From positions 1 through 20,138 of the forward strand of contig CAZVAQ010000058.1 in the NCBI GenBank assembly GCA_964625145.1: 20,138 nt of DNA. The letters run 5' to 3'. Both the position numbers and the translations under genes were made by a program. Below, in pieces: positions 1 to 6,488 of this stretch. This DNA is from CAYTRP01 sp964625145 (lineage in GTDB: Bacteria > Sumerlaeota > Sumerlaeia > SLMS01 > JAHLLQ01). The stretch's first letter is position 1; each line of letters opens with the position of its first letter. The notes under the pieces are model-generated. The model made no database searches, was not told the DNA's origin, and saw only the letters and a program-made list of their open reading frames with translations.

Positions 1-2
1 TG

Positions 3-434
3 GCCTGGCAGCGCTGCAAGGTGCACCTGATGCGCGAGCTGCGCAAGAAGGTCTCGTATCGTGACGAGAAGGAACTCGGCGCGGACCTTCGCTCGATCTA
101 CGCCAGCGGCGAGCGCGCACAATGCCTTGCGACGGCCGAGCAGGTGTCGGCCAAGTGGGAGAAGAAGGCGCCGAAGATGTCCCAGGCGCTGCGCGAGGGC
201 GTGGAGTCGACGCTGACGGTGCTGGATCTGCCGCCGACACTTGCGCGGCGCCTGAACTCGACGAACATGCTGGAGCGGGCCATGAAGGAGATCAAGAAAC
301 GCACCCGGCAAGTGAACTCGTTCCCCAACGAGGCCTCCTGCCGCCGACTGATCGGGGCCGTGCTGCTGGAGATGCAGGATCGCTGGGACGTGGAAACCCA
401 GCGCTACATCATCCCCGAGCCTTTCCCCTTCTGA
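3..434 (+). CDS. IS256-family (Mutator) transposase, C-terminal part, cut by the left window edge
   Basis: This is the last 143 codons of a DDE transposase that would catalyse cut-and-paste or copy-out movement of its own insertion sequence. The frame is open to the left edge, and translation from base 3 gives AWQRCKVHLMREL, which resembles the conserved 'WQRC-VHFMRN' block of IS256 transposases. A methionine or GTG start inside the fragment is therefore not the real start. Further on, the residues LNSTNMLERAMKEIKKRTR and FPNEASCRRLIGAVL match the family's C-terminal block, which contains the third acidic catalytic residue, probably the E of NMLER. The family is usually about 400 residues, so about two thirds lies outside the window. 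The visible part has no frameshift or stop, so the element may be intact. Family assignment is recognition by eye. Confidence 0.93.
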   Translation, partial: AWQRCKVHLMRELRKKVSYRDEKELGADLRSIYASGERAQCLATAEQVSAKWEKKAPKMSQALREGVESTLTVLDLPPTLARRLNSTNMLERAMKEIKKRTRQVNSFPNEASCRRLIGAVLLEMQDRWDVETQRYIIPEPFPF

Positions 435-442
435 AACCGCAC

Positions 443-478
443 GCTGCTTCGCCGGGGGGTACCCCCCGGCGAAGCAGC
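443..478. terminator. Perfect 36-bp palindrome just after the transposase stop
   Basis: Bases 443-460 are the exact reverse complement of 461-478, with no loop and GGTACC at the centre. The palindrome starts 8 nt after the transposase stop and lies inside the insertion sequence, before its probable end. As RNA it would fold into a very stable GC-rich stem. No T-run follows on either strand, so it does not fit a classic intrinsic terminator. It may block read-through out of the element, or be a cruciform or protein site. The palindrome is certain; its role is a guess. Confidence 0.5.
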
Positions 479-507
479 CGCAACCCCTGACCACTCTGGA
501 CAAGCAC

Positions 508-542
508 GAGGAATTTACAGAAGACTCTTTACACTACTTCCC
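508..542. repeat. Probable right terminal inverted repeat of the IS256-family element
   Basis: Read on the minus strand, this stretch begins GGGAAGTAGTGTAAAGAGTC and continues with CTGTAAATTCC. The GTGTAAA and CTGTAAA words resemble those at the ends of IS256-family elements. It lies 75-110 nt after the transposase stop, where the right end is expected. The matching left repeat and the 8-9 bp target duplication are outside the window, so the exact border, placed here near 542, cannot be proven. Confidence 0.45.
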
Positions 543-640
543 AAGTGCCCCATATCCCGTATCCAATTCTTGCCGCGCTCAGTGCGCCGATTTCATCGGT
601 CACTCTGTGAATGTCTCCCTTGGCCAGTATGCTGCGGATA

Positions 641-653
641 CCCCCCCCCCCCC
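641..653. repeat. Homopolymer of 13 C abutting a TTGACA box
   Basis: Thirteen consecutive C residues are followed directly by TTGACAC. Long C tracts change length by slipped-strand mispairing and can vary promoter spacing in other bacteria. Here no good -10 hexamer sits 16-18 bp downstream; the sequence there is a T-run. A phase-variable promoter is therefore only a possibility. Homopolymer length may also be an assembly error. Confidence 0.5.
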
Positions 654-720
654 TTGACACAAGAGAAATCTGAGATTTTTTTCAACCTGCCACAATTCAG
701 CCGGCAGGTTACGCCAAATG

Positions 721-879
721 TCAGGCGAAACCCGTCGGTTCAGATCCTTCAGACACCGCCTGATAATTCAGCAATACTCCTGAATTCGCAGACACCCTCT
801 GCGAAATGATGGCTTCACCGGACATCCCAGACGGTGTCTGGGAAAATGGCCCCCCCAATATCCGAGACAGTGTCTCGGA
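721..879. repeat. Array of short palindromes with compensated arm changes upstream of metG
   Basis: Successive inverted repeats are visible: 721-727 with 757-763 (7 bp), 765-771 with 780-786 (7 bp, 8-nt loop), 785-792 with 798-805 (8 bp, 5-nt loop), 825-832 with 836-843 (8 bp, loop GGT) and 861-868 with 872-879 (8 bp, loop AGT). The last two share the frame TCCxAGACnGTGTCTxGGA, where the variable x differs yet stays paired. The third shares the CAGA/TCTG core. Centres of the last three lie 39 and 36 bp apart. This could be an operator array, a REP-like family of mobile palindromes, or structured leader RNA. Confidence 0.6.
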
Positions 880-1011
880 AATCTGGCTACGTGCCGCGAG
901 CCTTCCCCCCAACCAAACGCTAGACATCGCCCCGGGTCCGCCGCGATAGGTGGGGGGCGCTGGGCGGGGGTTGGTCCGGCCAAATTCCAGAGGGGAGTCG
1001 CCACTTTCTCC

Positions 1012-2784
1012 ATGTCCGATTCGAACCCGACCAAGGTCCTGATTGGTGTCGCCTGGCCGTATGCCAACGGCGACCTGCACATTGGCCATTACGCGGGGGC
1101 GAATTTGCCGCCGGATATCTTTGCCCGATACCAGCGGTTGATCGGCAACGACGTGCTGATGGTCAGCGGGTCGGACACCCACGGCACGCCCATCACCATC
1201 CGGGCGGAGGACGAGGGGATCACCCCCATGGAGGTGGTGGAGCGGTATCACCCGCGGATTGTGGAGTGCTACCAGCGGCTGGGGCTGACATTTGATCTCT
1301 ACACGCACACGGAGACGGAGAATCATTGGGCGGTGACGCACGACATGTTCCTGCGGCATCTGGAGCGCGGGTACATTACGACGGCGACGCAGCAGCAGAT
1401 CTATGACCCGCAGGCAAAGACGTTCCTGCCCGACCGCTATGTGGAGGGAACGTGCCCGCGCTGCGGGTTCGACCAGGCGCGCGGGGACCAATGCGACAAT
1501 TGCGGGGCGATCTTTGACGCGACAGACCTGAAGAACCCGCGCTCGAAGCGCACGGGGAACACGAACCTGGAAGTGCGGGAGACGGAGCATTTCTTCCTGG
1601 AGCTGGGGAAGCTGAACGACGAGCTGCTGAAGTGGGTCAGCACGGGGAAAGACCATTGGCGGACGAATGTGCTCAACTTCACGCGAGCACAACTGGAGGA
1701 GCGCAAGCTGCGCGGCCGGCCGATCACGCGCGACATCGCGTGGGGCGTGTCGATTCCGCTGGATGGTTGGGAAGGCAAGCGCATCTATGTTTGGTACGAC
1801 GCGGTGATCGGGTACCTGAGCGCGGCGAAGGAGTGGGCCACGCTGACCGGCACGCCGGAGGCATGGCGCGATTGGTGGGACGCGGAGGTGAACCCGAACG
1901 CGCGCATCTACAACTTCATCGGCAAGGACAACATCCCGTTCCACACGATCATCTGGCCGGGGATGCTGATGGCTTATGGCGGGCTGAACCTGCCGTATGA
2001 TGTGCCGAGCAATGAGTACCTGAACATGAAGGGGCGGAAGTTCAGCAAGAGCCGCGGGAACCTGCTGACGATGGCCTCGGTACTGGATCGCTACCAGGCG
2101 GACGCGTGGCGGTATGCGTTGACGGCGATGGCGCCGGAGGGGAGCGACGTGGACTTCACGTGGGATGACTTCGTCGAGCGCGTGAACAACGAACTGCTGG
2201 CGAACTGGGGGAATTTGGTGAACCGCGTGCTGAGCTTTGCGTACAAGCGCTTCGATGGCAAGGTGCCGCAGCCGGGCGAGCTGGGCGAGCGCGAGGTGGA
2301 ATTGTTGCGCGAGGTGGAAGCGGGCTTTGAGGGCGTCGGCAACTTGTACGGTGCCGTGAAGCTAAAGGCTGCCAGCACGGAGGTGCGGCGTTTGTCGCAG
2401 AGGGTGAACCAGTACATCACCGACACGGCGCCTTTCCAGATGATCAAGACGGACCCGGCGGCCGCGGCCACCAGTGTGTGGTGTGCGCTGCAGTGCATCC
2501 AATGGCTGAACATCCTGTGGTCGCCGATCATCCCCTTTAGTTCGCAGAAGGTGCACGAGATGTTGGGCTTCACGGGCCAGTTGTTCGGCCGGCAGTTCAC
2601 GCAGTCGGTGACGGACGCGCGGGGCGGGCATTTGGTGCTGCGGTATGACCACAGCGACGCGATGGGTAGTTGGGATGCGATGCCGCTGCCGGCAGGACAG
2701 GCCTTGACGTCGCCACAGGCTCTCTTTGTAAAGCTGGATGATTCGGTTCCCGATCAGGAAGCGGCGAGGGCAGCCGAGGAATAG
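1012..2784 (+). CDS. metG: Methionyl-tRNA synthetase
   Basis: This cytoplasmic enzyme charges initiator and elongator tRNA-Met with methionine using ATP. The class I signature HIGH is at residues 23-26 inside PYANGDLHIGH, and the second ATP-binding signature appears as KFSKS at 343-347 (classic KMSKS). A zinc knuckle is formed by C148, C151, C161 and C164. The anticodon-binding helical domain follows, with the 'NNELLANWGNLVNR' block. At 590 residues it stops after that domain and lacks the C-terminal EMAP/Trbp-type tRNA-binding extension found in E. coli MetG (about 677 residues); such short forms are common. The ATG at 1012 is chosen because the protein begins normally there and AGAGGGGAG lies upstream. 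The next gene starts 30 nt after the stop, suggesting co-transcription. Confidence 0.98.
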   Translation: MSDSNPTKVLIGVAWPYANGDLHIGHYAGANLPPDIFARYQRLIGNDVLMVSGSDTHGTPITIRAEDEGITPMEVVERYHPRIVECYQRLGLTFDLYTHTETENHWAVTHDMFLRHLERGYITTATQQQIYDPQAKTFLPDRYVEGTCPRCGFDQARGDQCDNCGAIFDATDLKNPRSKRTGNTNLEVRETEHFFLELGKLNDELLKWVSTGKDHWRTNVLNFTRAQLEERKLRGRPITRDIAWGVSIPLDGWEGKRIYVWYDAVIGYLSAAKEWATLTGTPEAWRDWWDAEVNPNARIYNFIGKDNIPFHTIIWPGMLMAYGGLNLPYDVPSNEYLNMKGRKFSKSRGNLLTMASVLDRYQADAWRYALTAMAPEGSDVDFTWDDFVERVNNELLANWGNLVNRVLSFAYKRFDGKVPQPGELGEREVELLREVEAGFEGVGNLYGAVKLKAASTEVRRLSQRVNQYITDTAPFQMIKTDPAAAATSVWCALQCIQWLNILWSPIIPFSSQKVHEMLGFTGQLFGRQFTQSVTDARGGHLVLRYDHSDAMGSWDAMPLPAGQALTSPQALFVKLDDSVPDQEAARAAEE

Positions 2785-2814
2785 GGGTTCACTCCGGCCA
2801 ACGAGGTCCGTGAA

Positions 2815-3774
2815 GTGGCGATCAAGGTGCGTGCAAGAGGTGGTGGTGGTTGGGTAGGTGGGATCATCACAATCCTGTTCGGACTCCCCTTCTTCGGGCT
2901 GGGCATGACCTTCTTCGTCATGGGGATTGGCTCGCTCTTCAATCCCGACTTGATCGAAGGCGACACGATGGCCAAGGTTATGGCCGCTGTGATCGGGGGG
3001 ATTTTTGCGCTGGTCGGTGGCGCCGTCATCTGGTCCGGGATCCGTGGCATCCGTGGCGGCAGAACCAGTCGCCCGGCCGGCGAAGTGCTGGCCGCCGGCA
3101 CCGGCCCCAACGATTGGCCGATGTTCCCCAAGGCGCGCACGTGTGGGCGTGGGCCCGCAGGCGGGGAACTGCTGAAGGCGCACGTGACGCGCGCGATGGC
3201 GCTCGTGGGACTAACTATCGTGTCAATCTTTTGGAATGGCATTTCGTGGCTGGCATTCTGGGCCGTGTTCTTCAAAGAGGATGACGCGCCATTCTGGGCG
3301 AAGATAATGATCTGCGTATTCTGTCTCATCGGCCTGGCGCTGGTGTGCGGCGTGATTCGTCAGGTGCTGCTGATGTTGTCATGGGCGGGTACGCAGGTGG
3401 AGGTGGGGAAGGAACTGCTTCGTCCCGGAGAAAGCACGCGCCTTCGCGTGTACCAGCGCGGGGACTTCGCGATCGACCGCCTGAAGTTGGTCGTCGTGGC
3501 GAAGGAGACCGCCCGCTACAAGGTGGGAACGGACACGCGCGTTGCCACGGAGGAGATCTGGCGCAAGGTGCTCGTGGATCAAGGCTCCCTGCGGGCGCAG
3601 TCAGGTAGGCCCTTGGTTGAGGCGATGCTGGAAATCCCCTCGGAGGCGATGCATTCCTTTGACGCGCGGAGTAACAAGTTTGAATGGAGGATTCGCATGG
3701 ATGTGGATGCGCCGGGGCGGGTGGATATCAACGAGGAGTACACGTTCCGCGTGGCTCCGGAGGCGGCGCGCTGA
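2815..3774 (+). CDS. Membrane protein with four transmembrane segments and an arrestin-like C-terminal domain
   Basis: The function is unknown. The 319-residue protein has hydrophobic segments at about residues 13-40, 54-76, 127-153 and 161-189, with a loop of about 50 residues between the second and third. The polar C-terminal 125 residues look all-beta. Their final block (FEWRIRMDVDAPGRVDINEEYTF) resembles the end of arrestin/Vps26-like folds seen in uncharacterised DUF3592-type membrane proteins; that comparison is from memory. The start is GTG at 2815, with GAGG 8 nt upstream. The stop overlaps the ATG of the next gene by one base (TGATG), and that gene encodes a free arrestin-like domain, so the two products probably act together at the inner membrane. 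The partner or cargo is not evident. Confidence 0.85.
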   Translation: MAIKVRARGGGGWVGGIITILFGLPFFGLGMTFFVMGIGSLFNPDLIEGDTMAKVMAAVIGGIFALVGGAVIWSGIRGIRGGRTSRPAGEVLAAGTGPNDWPMFPKARTCGRGPAGGELLKAHVTRAMALVGLTIVSIFWNGISWLAFWAVFFKEDDAPFWAKIMICVFCLIGLALVCGVIRQVLLMLSWAGTQVEVGKELLRPGESTRLRVYQRGDFAIDRLKLVVVAKETARYKVGTDTRVATEEIWRKVLVDQGSLRAQSGRPLVEAMLEIPSEAMHSFDARSNKFEWRIRMDVDAPGRVDINEEYTFRVAPEAAR

Positions 3775-4223
3775 TGCCACAGGTCAAGTTGAGGCTCCTT
3801 GATGGACGTGAGGCATGGGAACCCGGCGAGCTGCTCGCGGGGACCATCTCGCTACAAGACGAGCAGGAATGGAAGGCCGAATACATCGATGTGGTCGCAT
3901 GGTGGAGCACCTCCGGCAAGGGGGAACGGGACACGGGGATCGTCCATCGCGAGAATCTCGTGCAGAAGGGTGAAGGCATTCCGGGCAGAAAGGAAATCAG
4001 TTTCCGCATCAAGCTGCCCAAGGCGCCTTGGACTTATCACGGCCGTTTGATCAAGATTGATTGGTACGTGGGTGCGTATGTGCGCGAGCGCGGCAAGGCC
4101 GAGGACGCAGTCATGACGCCGATCCGCGTCTTCCCCGGTGGAGGCAGGGAGCACTTGCCGGCGGATGTCCGCAAAGAGCATGACGATCTGCTCCCTGATG
4201 CGCCGCCGCCTGATGTCTTCTGA
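3774..4223 (+). CDS. Soluble arrestin-like protein
   Basis: This is a 149-residue protein with no signal peptide or membrane segment and an apparently all-beta composition. It opens with a short strand, then a WEPGELLAGTISL turn ('pGe.l.G.v.l' is typical of the first arrestin/Spo0M strand pair). Later come FRIKLPKAPWTYHGRLIKI and DWYVGAYV, matching the 'lP..apwSy.G.li.v.W.v.v.v' pattern of bacterial arrestin-like domains. Arrestin folds usually serve as protein-binding scaffolds. The ATG at 3774 overlaps the upstream stop by one base and has GGAGG 10 nt before it; longer upstream readings of the same frame only extend into the previous gene. The acidic, proline-rich tail (LLPDAPPPDVF) is probably disordered. 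Confidence 0.82.
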   Translation: MPQVKLRLLDGREAWEPGELLAGTISLQDEQEWKAEYIDVVAWWSTSGKGERDTGIVHRENLVQKGEGIPGRKEISFRIKLPKAPWTYHGRLIKIDWYVGAYVRERGKAEDAVMTPIRVFPGGGREHLPADVRKEHDDLLPDAPPPDVF

Positions 4224-4839
4224 CGATGTGGCGATCATGACCGGCACCTGGCAAAGGGGACGCGCGTACAATCCCTTCGCCGTGCAGCGCCACGGGCCGG
4301 GCAACATCGAATACGTCTTTCAATCCGCCGAGCAACGCAACGAACTCAAGCAACTCCTCGCCAAGACAGGCTGGCGTGTCGAGTTGGTTGGCCGGCACGG
4401 CGTGGGTAAGTCCACGCTGCTGCGGACAATGGAGTCGTGGGCTACCGAAGAGGGCAGATCGATCCGACGGTTGCGATGCACAGGGGATCGGCCGCGCTTG
4501 CCGCTGCTGTTCTGGCGCGAGATTCCGAGGGCCGGTGGAGTGATTTCTCTGGATGGCGGAGAACGATGTCCGCGATGGCAGCTTCGGCTGTTGAGTGTGC
4601 TGACGCACTGGCGCCGAACGGGTCTTGTGATCACCACTCACCAGCCGCTGGGGTTCTGTCATCCCGTCATGATCTCCTCGTCGCCCGATCAACTGCACGA
4701 TGTGGTCGCGCAGCTGCTCGGAAGGCCACTAGACAAGCCTATGATGGCCCGGCTGGACAACCTGCTGGCTGAGCATGGGGGGAGTGCCCGCGAGGTGATC
4801 TTCCAGCTCTATGACGAATGGGAGCGCAGCGGCGACTGA
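4213..4839 (+). CDS. Small P-loop ATPase, planctomycete-type
   Basis: The 208-residue cytoplasmic protein has a Walker A motif GRHGVGKST at residues 60-68 (lysine 66). A Walker B-like strand, GGVISLDGGE, places an aspartate at 114 and a glutamate at 117. A following strand ends in LVITTHQ, like the sensor position of AAA/KAP-type ATPases. The ending 'REVIFQLYDEWE' and the layout recall an uncharacterised ATPase family I associate with planctomycetes; this is recollection, not a search. The start is uncertain. ATG 4213 overlaps the preceding arrestin-like gene by 11 nt and has no clear Shine-Dalgarno; ATG 4237 would leave a 13-nt gap and still keep every conserved segment. Context suggests an energy-using partner of the two arrestin-domain proteins, but the job is unknown. 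Confidence 0.82.
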   Translation: MSSDDVAIMTGTWQRGRAYNPFAVQRHGPGNIEYVFQSAEQRNELKQLLAKTGWRVELVGRHGVGKSTLLRTMESWATEEGRSIRRLRCTGDRPRLPLLFWREIPRAGGVISLDGGERCPRWQLRLLSVLTHWRRTGLVITTHQPLGFCHPVMISSSPDQLHDVVAQLLGRPLDKPMMARLDNLLAEHGGSAREVIFQLYDEWERSGD

Positions 4840-4907
4840 TGGTCCTTGCCCGCAGCGGCTTGCCGGCGCAGAAGGTGGCTTCACAATTCCTTTCAGGAGA
4901 TTGCACA

Positions 4908-6395
4908 ATGCGATCCTTGTTGGCTTTGCTGTTGATGACCATGCTGGTGGCTTCGGTCACCGCGGATGATGCAGCCGTGACGGAATTGGCCCCGGGTTTT
5001 GTGGAGATCACCCATGCGAGCGCCGCGTTGGGTCGCGACGCCACCTACTATGCCTACGTCCCGGTGGATGCATCAGAAGGCGAGGTGTTCCCCACGCTGT
5101 TCATCCTGCACGGCGCCTATGGGAGCTATAAGGATTGGTACACCAACACGCGCCTGCGGGATCTGGCACAAGTGCACCGCATGGTCCTGGTGCTGCCCGA
5201 TGGTGGGCAGTTTGGTTGGTATCTGGACAGCCCGTTGATGCCTGAATCGCAGTACGAGAGCTACATCATGAAGGATCTGCTGCCGGATGTCGCGGCGCGG
5301 CTTCCCGTTCACGAGTCGGCGCGGGGAATGATGGGGCTGTCGATGGGTGGGCATGGAGCGATGATCCTGGCTGCGCGGCATCCAGGTGTCTTTCAATCAG
5401 CGTCTTCCCTGTCCGGGATCCTGAAGATCTCCAACCATGGCGAGAAGTGGGAGATCGAGAGACGATTGGGTCCACTCAGTGAGTTCCCGGAGCGATGGAA
5501 GGCGCATTCCGTGTGGGATCAGGCAGAGGCCTACAAGCCAGCGAACATCCGGCTCATGTTCGATTGTGGCGAGGACGACACGGGAACCGGTGCCATTGGC
5601 GACAATCGGTTGCTGCACGAGCGCCTTGTCGAACTGGGCATTCCGCACGTGTGGCGCGAGCACGCGGGGACGCACTCGTGGCAATACTGGAGCGATCATC
5701 TGAATGAGCACCTGGTGTTTCATCAATCGGCGCACATTGATGACACGCCGGGCTTCACGCACTGGCAGCGCCATTGGTACGAGCGCGTGAGATTGTTCCA
5801 CGACGAGAACGCGCGGATGGCGTTGAAGCCTTTGGAACGGCCGGTGCTGGTCCTGCTGGGTCCCTCGACGATGGAAGGGTTGGACGCCTCGCTGTTCCCA
5901 GGCTTCACGGTCGTCAATCGCGGCATCATTGCGGACGGTGTCGGAGTGGCTCCGCGCGGCACGTGGCAACGGCTGGAGGAGTGCGTCTTTGACGTGAGGC
6001 CGGACGTGGTGCTCTACAGCGATGCGACGAATGACATCGGGGATCTGTCGCGCAATGGCTCTCCAAGCCTGGAGTCCATTGCCGAGCAGTACGGGAAGAA
6101 TCTGGCGACAATTTGCGCGCGCCTTCCGGAAACCAGCGTTGTCGTCCTGACGTGCGGACCCGCGCGTGGGCGGTACAGCATCATCAACGACAACATCCGC
6201 GCGTTCAACAAGCTGCTGCCCGATATGGCGTTGCGACAGGGCTGCATCTTTGTGGAGACGCACGATGTGTTGACCGATGCGGAGGGGTTGTTGAAGGAGG
6301 AGTACACATCGGACGGCCTCCATCTGAACGCTGCAGGGACGGCGGCATTTGTCGGGCGGATCCAGGCGGGTTTGCGCCTGGCGATGATGGAGTGA
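4908..6395 (+). CDS. Secreted bifunctional hydrolase: esterase-D-type alpha/beta hydrolase fused to SGNH hydrolase
   Basis: The 495-residue protein has a clear signal peptide (cleavage after about A19). ATG 4908 is chosen because AGGAGA lies 7 nt upstream and the signal peptide starts there. Domain 1 (about 25-275) is an alpha/beta hydrolase of the esterase D family: oxyanion loop LHGAYG, nucleophile elbow GLSMGG with S145, probable acid D223 in DCGEDD, and H256 in GTHSW. Domain 2 (about 300-495) is an SGNH/GDSL hydrolase: block I reads GPST (S320) rather than GDS, followed by NRGI, TND (N375) and DGLH (D469, H472). Both sets of catalytic residues appear intact. The domains usually remove acyl groups from sugars or phenolic esters, so periplasmic or extracellular polysaccharide deacylation is plausible. 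The substrate is not deducible. Confidence 0.92.
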   Translation: MRSLLALLLMTMLVASVTADDAAVTELAPGFVEITHASAALGRDATYYAYVPVDASEGEVFPTLFILHGAYGSYKDWYTNTRLRDLAQVHRMVLVLPDGGQFGWYLDSPLMPESQYESYIMKDLLPDVAARLPVHESARGMMGLSMGGHGAMILAARHPGVFQSASSLSGILKISNHGEKWEIERRLGPLSEFPERWKAHSVWDQAEAYKPANIRLMFDCGEDDTGTGAIGDNRLLHERLVELGIPHVWREHAGTHSWQYWSDHLNEHLVFHQSAHIDDTPGFTHWQRHWYERVRLFHDENARMALKPLERPVLVLLGPSTMEGLDASLFPGFTVVNRGIIADGVGVAPRGTWQRLEECVFDVRPDVVLYSDATNDIGDLSRNGSPSLESIAEQYGKNLATICARLPETSVVVLTCGPARGRYSIINDNIRAFNKLLPDMALRQGCIFVETHDVLTDAEGLLKEEYTSDGLHLNAAGTAAFVGRIQAGLRLAMME

Positions 6396-6488
6396 GACGT
6401 TGCGGATCGTGATGCTTGGACTTGCACCGGCACTGCGCAGGCAGTCTGCTGGCCGCCTTGAATGTGACATGCCCCCAGGAGAGTGCCC

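Larger units (their letters stand above)
543..1011. other. 470-bp intergenic region between the insertion sequence and metG
   Basis: No convincing gene is present. Open frames here (for example 570-809 plus) have no ribosome binding site and no recognisable protein character. The region contains a 13-C homopolymer at 641-653 followed at once by TTGACA (654-659), a set of inverted repeats between 686 and 879, and a GC-rich leader before metG. A purine-rich AGAGGGGAG at 989-997 is the likely metG ribosome binding site, 14 nt before the ATG, which is rather far. No clear -10 box pairs with TTGACA, so the metG promoter is not located. Confidence 0.6.

Noticed and set aside
570..809. 79-codon open frame between the insertion sequence and metG
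   Set aside because: It has no Shine-Dalgarno, runs through the poly-C tract and the palindromes, and shows no protein character.
641..1011. T-box or other amino-acid riboswitch before metG
   Set aside because: No T-box sequence, specifier-loop arrangement or antiterminator was recognised, and the palindromes are short separate units rather than a known riboswitch fold.
721..1944. 407-codon open frame on the minus strand opposite metG
   Set aside because: It overlaps the unmistakable metG gene antisense and reads as arginine- and leucine-rich sequence with no recognisable domain. Its tail only translates the palindrome array.
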